Assembly (NCBI GenBank): GCA_030427905.1 | Contig: JAUICL010000001.1 | Span: forward strand, 930,001-994,000 | Origin: Bacteroidia bacterium | Lineage (GTDB): Bacteria > Bacteroidota > Bacteroidia > Flavobacteriales_D > Cryomorphaceae | Direction: 5' to 3' | DNA: 64,000 nucleotides | Part shown: positions 44,449 to 53,534 of the stretch, in pieces | Position numbering within the stretch: the first letter of the stretch is position 1 | How the letters are laid out: each line of letters opens with the position of its first letter | Position numbers and translations under genes: made by a program | Notes under the pieces: model-generated | What the model was told of the DNA's origin: nothing | What the model saw: only the letters and a program-made list of their open reading frames with translations | Database searches by the model: none

Positions 44449-47400
44449 ATGAGGAGGTTGTATATAAATTTGATTTCTGTAACGATAGCCGTACTTTTTG
44501 GTAGTCTGGCTAGCGCGCAGTGTGAGTTGTATGACTTTTATGGAAATCCTTCTGCTACGCCCTACTGGTATAGCTGTAGCGGTGGTGATTTTGATTTGAG
44601 TATCCAGTCGCCTAATAGTTTGGGCTCCTGGACAATAGACTGGGGAGATGGAAACTCCGACTCAGGTACCGACCTGGTACCACCCAATGCCATTACACAT
44701 ACCTATGCGGCGGCTGTCGATTCGTTTGTTGTCGTATTCACAGAAACATCAACAGGATGTACGGTGCAAGGGGTTGTGATCATGGAAGAAGCTACAAGTG
44801 CTTCGATCCAAATTCCCGTTGGGGGACTTACCCAAGCCTGTGCTCCGCAAACGATGGAGTTTATCAACTCGAGTACAAATACTTCTGAGACAACTGTTTT
44901 TACATGGGACTTTGGCGATGGGTCGCCAATTGAAGTTTACGATTACACCAACCTTGGTCAGACTATCTCCCATACCTATCAAGTGGGGACTGTAGATTGT
45001 GAGACTGTGGTAACACTCACCGCCGAAAACTACTGTAATACCGTACAGGGTGGGCCAAGTGCCGCAACCTTTAACCCCATTCGTATTTGGGATATCGATG
45101 ATGCCGCCATTTCAGCGTCAGAAACGGTACTCTGTTACCCTGACAACGAAGTAACATTTACCAATACCACCGAGCGAAACTGTCTTTTGCAAGGAAACAT
45201 CTACCAGCGTTATGAGTACTGGAACTTTGGAGATTACTGGGGTGAAGGGCAAGACTCTATTATTGATTGGAGAGCCTGGCCACCAACATTTCCGCACACT
45301 CTTCAGTACCCTGGGATTGGGTCTTACACTGTAACGCTACTCGATAGTAACCTTTGTGGTATCGACATGGCCACCATTACTATCCAGATTGTACCACCAC
45401 CTACAGCCGACGCAGCCGCGAGTGCTATGACGGTGTGTGCTGGTGAAGTGGTGACTTTTTCGAACAACTCTTCTTCGAACGCTACGAATCACGTTTGGGA
45501 CTTTGATGACGGTACCCCGCTAGTTTATTCTGGTGCAAATACGGTTGATCATGCGTTTCAGAGCGCTGGGAACTATAATGTGAGTCTGGTTGCCGCCGTG
45601 GGTGGCTTGGCCAGTGGTTGTAGCGATACCACCTATATACCCATTACCGTTTTGCCCTCGCCCGAGGCTGTCATATCACTGGACAATACGCAAGATTGTG
45701 ATAGTATCCTCGTCAATTTTTCTGACGCTTCGACAGGAAGTATAAATACCTGGGATTGGAGCTTTGGAAATGGGAATACAAGTACAAACCAGAACCCTGG
45801 AGCTGAATGGTATGTCGGCCCAGGTATTTACAATGCCGTTCTCACTGTAGAAGGGATTAATGGATGTATCAACTCCGACTCGGAAATAATAATGGTAAAC
45901 GAAAGCCCGATTGCTGACTTTGTAGTCAACGATGTGTGTATTGGCTCTGAAGGAACTATGACCGACCTTTCATCTAGTCCTGGTGGTGATCCTATCATTA
46001 GCTGGGATTGGGATTTTGGCGATGGAGATGGAAGCACAGATCAGAATCCAACTCATACATACAATATGGCTGGTTCTTATTTTATCAGCTTGACAGTGAA
46101 TACAGGAAATTGTACGGCTACTACCACTACGAGCGTTACCGTTCAAGATGCACCTTCATCTGACTTTATTCAAGATGAAGTGTCGGGTTGTGGACCACTC
46201 GAAGTGAATTTTACAAACCAAAGTACCGATGCCGACAACTATAGTTGGATTTATGGCGATGGAAGTGGAACTGCTGACGAGAACCCAACGCAGATCTTCC
46301 AAAACTTCGGAGACGTTGATTCGGTGTATTCCGTGACCTTAGTTGCACGAAACACGTTTGGATGTGCCGATACATCTACATCGCAGGTTACAGTTCATCC
46401 TACAGCGGTTTCTCAATTCCAGACCTTTTATACACCCGGATGTTCACCTAGTCCATCCAATTTTCTGAATAACTCAGTAAACGCTACCGATTACGAATGG
46501 GATTTTGGAGATGGTTCTCCAGTTACCGACGAAGTGAACCCTTCGCACGTCTTTATCAATACTGGGCTTACCCTTCAAACTTTTGAAATTTCCTTAGTGG
46601 CTTCTACGCCTTTTGGATGTAACGATACTTCTACAGCTTCGGTAGCCGTTTACCCTGAGCCTTCCTTCGATTTCACCTTGGAAGGCGATACAGGCTGTGC
46701 ACCGTTTGTAGCAAACTTCCCTGTCATTAGCGGGGCGGTCAGTACCTACTGGTCTTTTGGTGATGGAACCATTTCAACCGCGCCAAACCCTAGTCACGCC
46801 TATGCAAACAACACGTTGGCACCTATTACCTACGAAGCGGAGATGGTTGGTACATCAGCATTTGGATGTACCGATACGGCTACTGCCCTTGTGGTAGTAA
46901 ACCCAAACCCAATTGCGCAGTTTTCGGCGAGTCCGACTGCCGGGTGTAGTCCTGTGGTGGTTAATCTGGAGAACCAATCTCTATTGGCCGATTCAGTACA
47001 CTGGACTTATGGAGATGGATCTGCTTCGGATACCATGGCTGTGGCTCATTCGCATACGTTTGTAAACAATACCAATCAAACAGTCGTGTACACAGTGGTT
47101 TTGGAAGTATTCACCGAGAATGGTTGTTCTGAGACTTTCACGCGAAATATTGAAGTACATCCAGCCGTTACAGCTGCCTTTGAACATCCTGAAGATGGAT
47201 GTGCCCCATTGGGATTCACTTTTGAGAACACATCTCAAAACGCTAGTCTCTTTCAGTGGGATCTTGGTAATGGTATAGTAAGTGTGGCCGATGAGCCTAT
47301 GGCTGGCTACGACGTGAATACCTTTGAGCCCGATACTTTTGATATTCAACTCGTAGCGACATCACTTTTTGGATGTGAAGACACAGCCAGATCGTCGATC

Positions 47401-49491
47401 ATCGTCTACCCTAAACCACAGGCTAGTTTCCTGCCAAACACGACAGCGGGTTGTGGACCACTCGATGTAGAGTTCCAGAACAATAGTAGCATCGCCGATT
47501 CGTACACTTGGATTTATGGAAACGGCCAAACTTCTGATACCACTGCAACTCTGCATGAACACACATTTACTACGACTTCTACCATTCCGGTAGACTATGA
47601 AGTCACGTTAATTGCCTCGTCTGACTATGGATGTTCTGATTCGGCGAGTGTAGAAATTATGGTTTATCCAGATGTCAATGCGGCCTTTACACACAATCCT
47701 GATTCGGGCTGTTCTCCGCTTTCGGTGAGCTTCGTAAATCAGTCATTTGGTGGAGCGACTTACGCCTGGAATTTTGGGGATGGAAGCACGGCTTTTATTC
47801 AAAATCCAAACCACCTATTTGTCAATTCAACTGACTCTTTGGTGACCTTCGAAGTTGAGATGATCGCACAGTCTGGTTTTGGATGTATGGATACGACCTA
47901 CTCCGAAATTGTAGTATATCCGCTTCCTTCTATTAATGCGGTGATTTCTGAGATCGACGGTTGTTACCCTGCCGATGTCACGCTGGCCAACTTGTCTGAA
48001 GGGGCTGAAACCTACACCTGGGATTATGGTGACGGAGCGAGTAGCAATGAAACTGATTCGCTGCACGTACACCAATATGTGAACCCAGGAATAGAAGTGG
48101 AAACTTATACCGTATCACTCACTGGAGTATCGGAGTATGGGTGTGAAGCCACTACCATGTTTGATATTGACATCATTCCGCAGATCATTGCAAGTGTGAA
48201 TCCACCTCTTGGAGGATGCTCACCATACATCGCTGAGTTTGAAAATAACTCGATTGGTGCCATGACTTATTACTGGGATTTTGGCGATGGAGTCACTTCG
48301 CAGGAAGTAGATCCTGTGCATGCCTACAACAATGCCAACTCAAATGACTCAACCTACACCGTATTGTTTGTGGCCCAATCGCTATGGGGATGTGGTGATA
48401 CGCTCGAGTTTGAGATTCCGGTTCTCGGACAGCCTAATGCCGGTTTCGTGGCTGCGCCTTTGGTACAGCAATTTCCAGAATCAACTATTGATGTGATCAA
48501 TCTTAGTTCGGCTAATGATGGTTCTGAATACGCCTGGAACTGGGGTGATGGAAACACTACGACTAGCTCCGATCCAAGCGACCCGAATACATACACGTAC
48601 GAAACTTGGGGTGAATTTGACATTTCACTAGTCGTTGGATCGGCCATTTGTGCCGACACGGCTACCCAGTCGGTTACCATTTTACCACCGCTTCCTATTG
48701 CCGATTTTGAAGGAGAAGGTATCGGGTGCTTGCCATTAGTAGTGGCATTTGAAAGCACATCGACCTATGCGGAATCGTACTTGTGGGATTTCGGAGATGG
48801 TACCAATAGCAATGAAGCCAATCCAGTACACACTTACTACCAAGTTGGGACCTTCAATGTGACCCTGACTGTAACTGGGCCTGGTGGCGATCAGGATATC
48901 GAGATCAGAACTGGAATTGTAACCGTACACCCGCGGGCTGAGGCTTACTTCACGGTGAATCCACCCGTAATCAGTATTCCCGATGATGTGTTCTTCTTGA
49001 ACCTTTCGCAGAATGCCGATACCTATCACTGGGATTTTGGTGATGGCCAGACTTCTGATGAATTTTCTCCTTACCACTTCTACGAAACCTTGGGGTGGCA
49101 TGGTGTAACCCTTATTGCAAATAACGAGTTTAACTGTCCAGATACGTTTGCCGTCGAACAGGCCATTTTGGGTAATGTAGATAGCCAAATCTCATTTCCG
49201 AATGCCTTTACCCCTAACCCGAATGGGTCGAATGGTGGATACTGGACACTGGACGATATGTTTAACAACGACATTTTCTTCCCGCTCTATAAGGGCGTTG
49301 AAAAGTTCGAGATGCAGATATTCAACCGATGGGGTGAATTGCTATTCGAAACTACCGATATACACCAAGGGTGGGATGGGTATTACAAAGGACAGATTTG
49401 TCAACAAGATGTCTATGTCTGGCGCGTGTCGGCCACTTTCCAAGATGGCGGTGACTTTACAGATATGGGTGACGTAACATTGATAAGATGA
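44449..49491 (+). CDS. giant PKD-repeat surface protein with type B T9SS signal
   Basis: 1680 residues: signal peptide (LFGSLASAQ), then a chain of about 18 PKD-type repeats that can be counted by their W-x-(F/Y/W)-G-(D/N)-G core (WTIDWGDGN, FTWDFGDGS, YSWIYGDGS, YEWDFGDGS, VHWTYGDGS, YYWDFGDGV, YLWDFGDGT, YHWDFGDGQ and others). Many repeats carry the segment PFGC/FGC(A/E/S)DT and a GC(S/A)P start, so the array grew by duplication. The C-terminal domain (FPNAFTPNPNGSNGG, FNRWGELLFET, QDVYVWRVSATF, DMGDVTLIR) is the type B gliding-associated signal. It is probably a surface adhesin. The next gene overlaps by 4 bp (ATGA). Confidence 0.92.
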   Translation: MRRLYINLISVTIAVLFGSLASAQCELYDFYGNPSATPYWYSCSGGDFDLSIQSPNSLGSWTIDWGDGNSDSGTDLVPPNAITHTYAAAVDSFVVVFTETSTGCTVQGVVIMEEATSASIQIPVGGLTQACAPQTMEFINSSTNTSETTVFTWDFGDGSPIEVYDYTNLGQTISHTYQVGTVDCETVVTLTAENYCNTVQGGPSAATFNPIRIWDIDDAAISASETVLCYPDNEVTFTNTTERNCLLQGNIYQRYEYWNFGDYWGEGQDSIIDWRAWPPTFPHTLQYPGIGSYTVTLLDSNLCGIDMATITIQIVPPPTADAAASAMTVCAGEVVTFSNNSSSNATNHVWDFDDGTPLVYSGANTVDHAFQSAGNYNVSLVAAVGGLASGCSDTTYIPITVLPSPEAVISLDNTQDCDSILVNFSDASTGSINTWDWSFGNGNTSTNQNPGAEWYVGPGIYNAVLTVEGINGCINSDSEIIMVNESPIADFVVNDVCIGSEGTMTDLSSSPGGDPIISWDWDFGDGDGSTDQNPTHTYNMAGSYFISLTVNTGNCTATTTTSVTVQDAPSSDFIQDEVSGCGPLEVNFTNQSTDADNYSWIYGDGSGTADENPTQIFQNFGDVDSVYSVTLVARNTFGCADTSTSQVTVHPTAVSQFQTFYTPGCSPSPSNFLNNSVNATDYEWDFGDGSPVTDEVNPSHVFINTGLTLQTFEISLVASTPFGCNDTSTASVAVYPEPSFDFTLEGDTGCAPFVANFPVISGAVSTYWSFGDGTISTAPNPSHAYANNTLAPITYEAEMVGTSAFGCTDTATALVVVNPNPIAQFSASPTAGCSPVVVNLENQSLLADSVHWTYGDGSASDTMAVAHSHTFVNNTNQTVVYTVVLEVFTENGCSETFTRNIEVHPAVTAAFEHPEDGCAPLGFTFENTSQNASLFQWDLGNGIVSVADEPMAGYDVNTFEPDTFDIQLVATSLFGCEDTARSSIIVYPKPQASFLPNTTAGCGPLDVEFQNNSSIADSYTWIYGNGQTSDTTATLHEHTFTTTSTIPVDYEVTLIASSDYGCSDSASVEIMVYPDVNAAFTHNPDSGCSPLSVSFVNQSFGGATYAWNFGDGSTAFIQNPNHLFVNSTDSLVTFEVEMIAQSGFGCMDTTYSEIVVYPLPSINAVISEIDGCYPADVTLANLSEGAETYTWDYGDGASSNETDSLHVHQYVNPGIEVETYTVSLTGVSEYGCEATTMFDIDIIPQIIASVNPPLGGCSPYIAEFENNSIGAMTYYWDFGDGVTSQEVDPVHAYNNANSNDSTYTVLFVAQSLWGCGDTLEFEIPVLGQPNAGFVAAPLVQQFPESTIDVINLSSANDGSEYAWNWGDGNTTTSSDPSDPNTYTYETWGEFDISLVVGSAICADTATQSVTILPPLPIADFEGEGIGCLPLVVAFESTSTYAESYLWDFGDGTNSNEANPVHTYYQVGTFNVTLTVTGPGGDQDIEIRTGIVTVHPRAEAYFTVNPPVISIPDDVFFLNLSQNADTYHWDFGDGQTSDEFSPYHFYETLGWHGVTLIANNEFNCPDTFAVEQAILGNVDSQISFPNAFTPNPNGSNGGYWTLDDMFNNDIFFPLYKGVEKFEMQIFNRWGELLFETTDIHQGWDGYYKGQICQQDVYVWRVSATFQDGGDFTDMGDVTLIR

Positions 49492-51038
49492 TGAGATTTA
49501 AAAGATATATAGGGGTCGTTTGTGTAATGACCATTAGTGTGGCTGCTTCTGCGCAGAAGATGGGGAGATATCACAAAAATCTCCTATACGAAGCTGAAAT
49601 ATACTTTGAGCAGGGCGACTATTACTACGCATCTGAGCTGTACACCGAAGTATCGAAGGTGGCGCAAGACAATGGCGAAGTGCTCGGAAGGCTTGGAATC
49701 TGCTATTTCCATATTCCGCCACTTCAAGATCAAGCTGAGCGCTATCTCGAGCTTGCCGTAGACAGAGACGATACAGAGTCGCTCTACTACCTTGCTCAAA
49801 AGCGCATACAGTCTTATCGCTTTTTTGAGGCAATCGATTTGCTTCAGAAGTACGAAGAAAAAGGCGATAGAATGAAGTCTTCTAAAGAAGTTGGCGACCT
49901 AATTGCCTCGGCAGAGCGAGCTGCTGTAATGGTCCGTAATCCTGTCCATGTTTCTATCAAGAATCTGGGCAATGGAGTAAATTCTTCTCTTCACGACTAT
50001 GCACCCGTTTGGGATGCACAAGGTGAACGCCTGTATTTTACATCGCGACGACGCTATGATACCGACAGCGAGAAAGATGTGTCTGAGCAATATGACGAGA
50101 ACATTTACTCAGTTGATCTCTTGTCGGAGACCAAAAGAGCTATGGCTGCCAATGAGCCGCTGAATTCCAGAACAAATGATGCAGCTGTAGCCTGCAGCGA
50201 AGACGGGAAAAGTTTAATTCTTTACCGAACGCGCAAAAACGGTTTTTCAGGAGATCTATACATTACCGAAAAAGATGGGCATAGCTGGAAAGAGCCAGAA
50301 AAGCTCAACGACCAGGTGAATAGTAAGTACCACGAAGCGAGCGCTTGTTTTGGAAACAAGGAAGGAACGGTACTCTACTTCTCAAGCGATCGCCCAGATG
50401 GGTTTGGGGGCAAGGACTTATATGTTGTTCGCAAACTTCCCGATGGAAAGTGGAGCGATGCCCAAAACCTAGGTCCGAACATCAACAGTGCCTACGATGA
50501 AGATGCACCCTTTATTTCGGCAAAGGGAAATCTCTACTTCGCATCCAACGGTCATGAGACCATGGGTGGGTACGATATATTCTGTGCTATTGCTGAAGGC
50601 GAGACTTTTCTGAAGCCTGAGAATCTGGGTTATCCGATTAATACACCAGGTGATGATGTATTCTTTGTGATGGACAAAGAGGGAAAACAAGCTTACTTTT
50701 CTTCGGAGCGCGTGGGTGGATATGGTTTACAGGACTTGTACCGTATCCAATTTAACGATGCAAATACGATTATTTACAGAGGTAAATTGGTGACGATAGG
50801 TGACAATATTCCACCCTATGCGACCATCACTCTACTCAACAAAGACAGTGGAGCCGTAGAAGGGCTCTACCAGGCTGACCCGAAAGACGGAAGCTTTGTG
50901 TTGGCTCTCAATGCCGACCAAAACTATACCGTAGTGGTAGAAGCTGATGGCTTTAGAGCACTCGAGCGACCGCTGTACATTGCTTCAGACGACGAGCGTT
51001 CTGAAGATGAAGTCGAAAAAATAATCCTTTCAAAATAA
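49488..51038 (+). CDS. PorE-like beta-propeller lipoprotein-class protein without OmpA domain
   Basis: 516 residues: signal peptide (TISVAASAQ), a TPR-like region (about 28-130, LLYEAEIYFEQGDYYYASELYTEV), then PD40/WD40-like propeller blades (APVWDAQGERLYFTSRR, AAVACSEDGKSLILYRTRKNG, SACFGNKEGTVLYFSSDRPDGFGGKDLYVV, PFISAKGNLYFASNGHETMGGYDIF, FVMDKEGKQAYFSSERVGGYGLQDLYRI) and a carboxypeptidase-regulatory-like C-terminal domain (about 435-510). PorE has the same order plus an OmpA domain that holds peptidoglycan; that last domain is missing here. Translationally coupled to the PKD protein (ATGA) and 5 bp before the porP-like gene. Confidence 0.85.
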   Translation: MMRFKRYIGVVCVMTISVAASAQKMGRYHKNLLYEAEIYFEQGDYYYASELYTEVSKVAQDNGEVLGRLGICYFHIPPLQDQAERYLELAVDRDDTESLYYLAQKRIQSYRFFEAIDLLQKYEEKGDRMKSSKEVGDLIASAERAAVMVRNPVHVSIKNLGNGVNSSLHDYAPVWDAQGERLYFTSRRRYDTDSEKDVSEQYDENIYSVDLLSETKRAMAANEPLNSRTNDAAVACSEDGKSLILYRTRKNGFSGDLYITEKDGHSWKEPEKLNDQVNSKYHEASACFGNKEGTVLYFSSDRPDGFGGKDLYVVRKLPDGKWSDAQNLGPNINSAYDEDAPFISAKGNLYFASNGHETMGGYDIFCAIAEGETFLKPENLGYPINTPGDDVFFVMDKEGKQAYFSSERVGGYGLQDLYRIQFNDANTIIYRGKLVTIGDNIPPYATITLLNKDSGAVEGLYQADPKDGSFVLALNADQNYTVVVEADGFRALERPLYIASDDERSEDEVEKIILSK

Positions 51039-51043
51039 CGCCT

Positions 51044-52057
51044 ATGAATCGTTTATACGCTTTAGCTTTTTGCGTGTGTTCGATCTTGGCCGTTCAAACG
51101 AAAGGTCAAGACCAGCAATACACACAGTTTTACTCAAACCCTATGCTCCTAAACCCTGCATTTGCTGGTACTAGCGTGCAAACTAGGGTAGCGATGAACT
51201 ATCGAAACCAATGGCCGGCATTGCCGCAGTCATTTGTTTCGTATAGTGTTGGTGTAGATCATTTCGTGCCTACATTTAATAGTGGGATGGGGATCACCGT
51301 TAACCACGATAAAGCTGGTGTAGGTGGACTCACATACACTTCTGCTTCTTTCCACTATGCCTATGAGATTAGGGTGACGAGAAAGATCAGCATCCGTCCA
51401 GGGATTAGTTTTGGATTTGGATCCAATTACCTCGATGTAAACAAACTGACCTTTATGGATCAGCTAGCTCGCGATGATGATGGAGCCACTACTTTGGATC
51501 CCGACAGAACCCGCTTTGAGCAGGAGCCGGTAAACTATCCAGATTTTGCTGGTGGATTGGTTTTTTACTCCGAAAAGATTTGGCTTGGGGCAGCGCTCCA
51601 CCATATGAATGAGCCTATTCAATCGCTGACCGGTGGTGAATCAAGGCTTCCCAAGCGCTTTACCATGCACGGTGGTGTGCGTGTGAAACTCTCCGAAACA
51701 GGAGCCTTTAGCAAGCGCCAGTATATTGTACCTGCCTTCAACTACCAGGCGCAAGGGTTGTTTGATCAACTCGATCTTGGTTTCTATTACGAATATGCTC
51801 CACTGATGGTCGGAGTGTGGTATCGGGGACTTCCGATCAAATCGAACGACTACGATTACGCGAACCACGATGCTATTGCATTCTTGGTTGGGTACGAATA
51901 CAACAATATGACATTTGGATACAGCTATGACTTAACCGTTTCTGAGCTTACCCCAAATTCAGCTGGATCTCATGAAATATCGCTGGTTATGGAGTTTGCT
52001 ACAAAGCGAAACAAAAAGAAAAGTAAGAGGCGCATCATGCCTTGTGCAAAGTTCTAG
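51044..52057 (+). CDS. PorP/SprF family outer-membrane protein, partner of the PKD adhesin
   Basis: 337 residues with the family signature after the signal peptide (DQQYTQFYSNPMLLNPAFAGT, VAMNYRNQWPALPQSFVSYSVG) and barrel strands ending NSAGSHEISLVMEF with a basic tail. It is the second such protein in the window (see 2842-3819), and the two share the same N-terminal and C-terminal patterns. In F. johnsoniae SprF is specifically needed for SprB, which is encoded next to it; here the neighbour cargo is the 18-PKD protein. Last gene before a terminator at 52081-52117. Confidence 0.91.
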   Translation: MNRLYALAFCVCSILAVQTKGQDQQYTQFYSNPMLLNPAFAGTSVQTRVAMNYRNQWPALPQSFVSYSVGVDHFVPTFNSGMGITVNHDKAGVGGLTYTSASFHYAYEIRVTRKISIRPGISFGFGSNYLDVNKLTFMDQLARDDDGATTLDPDRTRFEQEPVNYPDFAGGLVFYSEKIWLGAALHHMNEPIQSLTGGESRLPKRFTMHGGVRVKLSETGAFSKRQYIVPAFNYQAQGLFDQLDLGFYYEYAPLMVGVWYRGLPIKSNDYDYANHDAIAFLVGYEYNNMTFGYSYDLTVSELTPNSAGSHEISLVMEFATKRNKKKSKRRIMPCAKF

Positions 52058-52080
52058 CCTATCATATTCAAGACAGTCTT

Positions 52081-52117
52081 AAAAGCCCGGAATGCAACAT
52101 GCAGATCCGGGTTTTTT
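52081..52117 (+). terminator. intrinsic terminator of the PKD-PorE-like-PorP module
   Basis: AAAAGCCCGGA (52081-52091) pairs with TCCGGGTTTTTT (52106-52117), with a U-tract on the plus strand 24 bp after the porP-like stop. Confidence 0.85.
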
Positions 52118-52215
52118 ATACCATTAGTTTCCTAGAGCAATTCAATTTTCTCAAGCTTTTAAATCATAAAAAAGCTAAATGGGTGTTTTTACGGTTTCTA
52201 GATACAGGGATTTCT

Positions 52216-52223
52216 TAATTTTG
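52216..52223 (+). promoter_or_regulatory. -7 box TAATTTTG of the SiaB-like gene
   Basis: Perfect TAnnTTTG ending 18 nt before the ATG; a TTC at 52196-52198 stands 17 nt upstream as a possible -33 element. Confidence 0.55.
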
Positions 52224-52241
52224 TAGCACCAAAACCTACTT

Positions 52242-52814
52242 ATGTCTGTTCCCAAGGATGCCCTTGAGAGGTTTTACAATCTCTCAGAAGAGGCGTTTAC
52301 ATCTGTTTTGTCCGATGAAGGGACAGTTCTTGTGCACCATCAGAGTGGTGCAGTCTCTGAGACGCAGGTGGGAGCCATCGTAGATGAAATCGAAGCAAAA
52401 GTCAGTGAGACGGTTAAGAATCGCTCGATGAGCAAGCGGTTTTTCTTGGTTTTTGTTGAGCTATTGCAGAATGTGGTAAAGCATGGGGTTATTGATCAAA
52501 AGGGCCATGCTCCGGTAGATTTCTTCGTCTATCTCAAAAATGGCCGTTTGATAACAACCTTTTCAAATATTGTGGAAAAAGGGGAAGCAAAGCGAATTGA
52601 GTCACGGTTTAGAGAAGTGAATAGAATGAATAGAGACGAACTCAAAACGGCTTATTTGAACCAGTTGACCATGGGTGAACTCTCAGATAAAAGCGGTGCT
52701 GGACTGGGTGTTATGACCGTGGTGCTCCGTTCTAAGAATAAATCTGAAGTTTCGTCTGAATCGATCAGTATGCTCTTCGATAAATTTACCTGTAGCTTTT
52801 TTATCGATCCGTGA
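52242..52814 (+). CDS. SiaB-like ATP-binding protein (anti-sigma-kinase type fold)
   Basis: 190 residues, cytoplasmic. A GHKL-type ATPase pattern is visible: N box VELLQNVVKHG (Glu73-Asn76) and G box SDKSGAGLGVMT (about 148-159). This resembles SiaB of Pseudomonas, a kinase that phosphorylates SiaC (DUF1987), part of a partner-switch controlling c-di-GMP. Neither SiaA (phosphatase) nor SiaC is next to it here, and the DUF1987 partner may lie elsewhere. NRDE follows after 15 bp. The name is a family-level call. Confidence 0.8.
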   Translation: MSVPKDALERFYNLSEEAFTSVLSDEGTVLVHHQSGAVSETQVGAIVDEIEAKVSETVKNRSMSKRFFLVFVELLQNVVKHGVIDQKGHAPVDFFVYLKNGRLITTFSNIVEKGEAKRIESRFREVNRMNRDELKTAYLNQLTMGELSDKSGAGLGVMTVVLRSKNKSEVSSESISMLFDKFTCSFFIDP

Positions 52815-52829
52815 TACCTTTGTAGGTAC

Positions 52830-53534
52830 ATGTGTACACTTACCTATGTCACTGGCCAGCAGGGCCGCATCATCACCATCAATAGGGATGAGAATTCCAA
52901 ACGCAATGCACGGGTCTTAAGTCCATTTGAAACACCCGATTCTAAGAAATACTTTATAGCCAAGGAGCCTGTACACGGCGGTACCAATGTGGCCGTTTTG
53001 GAAAGTAAAGCACCTCAAGTCAATGTGCTGCTCAATGGGGCTTTTGAGCCGCACGCTTTTGGAAAAACCTACCGGCTTAGCCGTGGGATAATGGTGCTCG
53101 AAAGTCTGGAGTTTAAGAATCTGAAGTCCTTTTCGGAGGAGTACAACTTCAATCAAATTGAACCTTTTACCCTTGTCCGTTTTGATAAAGCGATCGAAGA
53201 ACTGCGGTGGGACGCGAGCCGAGTACACTACCGCCAATTCGATCCAGATACTCCCGTGATCTGGTCATCAGCCCAACTCTACTCACCTCAGTCGAGAGCA
53301 AAACGCGAAGCCTGGTTTGATGCCTGGTTGAAAACGCACGAAATCAGCGCTCAGTCTTTGGGGGAGTTTCACCACAAAGCAGGGGAGGGAAAACCAGAAA
53401 GCGACCTGATTATGCATATTGGAAATCAGGTCGAAACGGTGTCGATTACTCAAGTGGCAGATGCTCAGGATCACGCTGGCGTCACCCACTGGAATATCGT
53501 GGATGGAGCGAAAAATGAGTATGCTTTTAAATAG
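52830..53534 (+). CDS. NRDE (TANGO2-like) protein
   Basis: 234 residues beginning MCTLTYVTG with the family motif NRDEN (Asn18-Asp20-Glu21). The protein has the N-terminal nucleophile-like fold start (Cys2) and GGTNVAVLESKAPQVNVLLNGAF typical of this family. NRDE proteins are widespread; their biochemical role is not settled. Follows the SiaB-like gene by 15 bp and is convergent with map (8-bp overlap). Confidence 0.86.
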   Translation: MCTLTYVTGQQGRIITINRDENSKRNARVLSPFETPDSKKYFIAKEPVHGGTNVAVLESKAPQVNVLLNGAFEPHAFGKTYRLSRGIMVLESLEFKNLKSFSEEYNFNQIEPFTLVRFDKAIEELRWDASRVHYRQFDPDTPVIWSSAQLYSPQSRAKREAWFDAWLKTHEISAQSLGEFHHKAGEGKPESDLIMHIGNQVETVSITQVADAQDHAGVTHWNIVDGAKNEYAFK

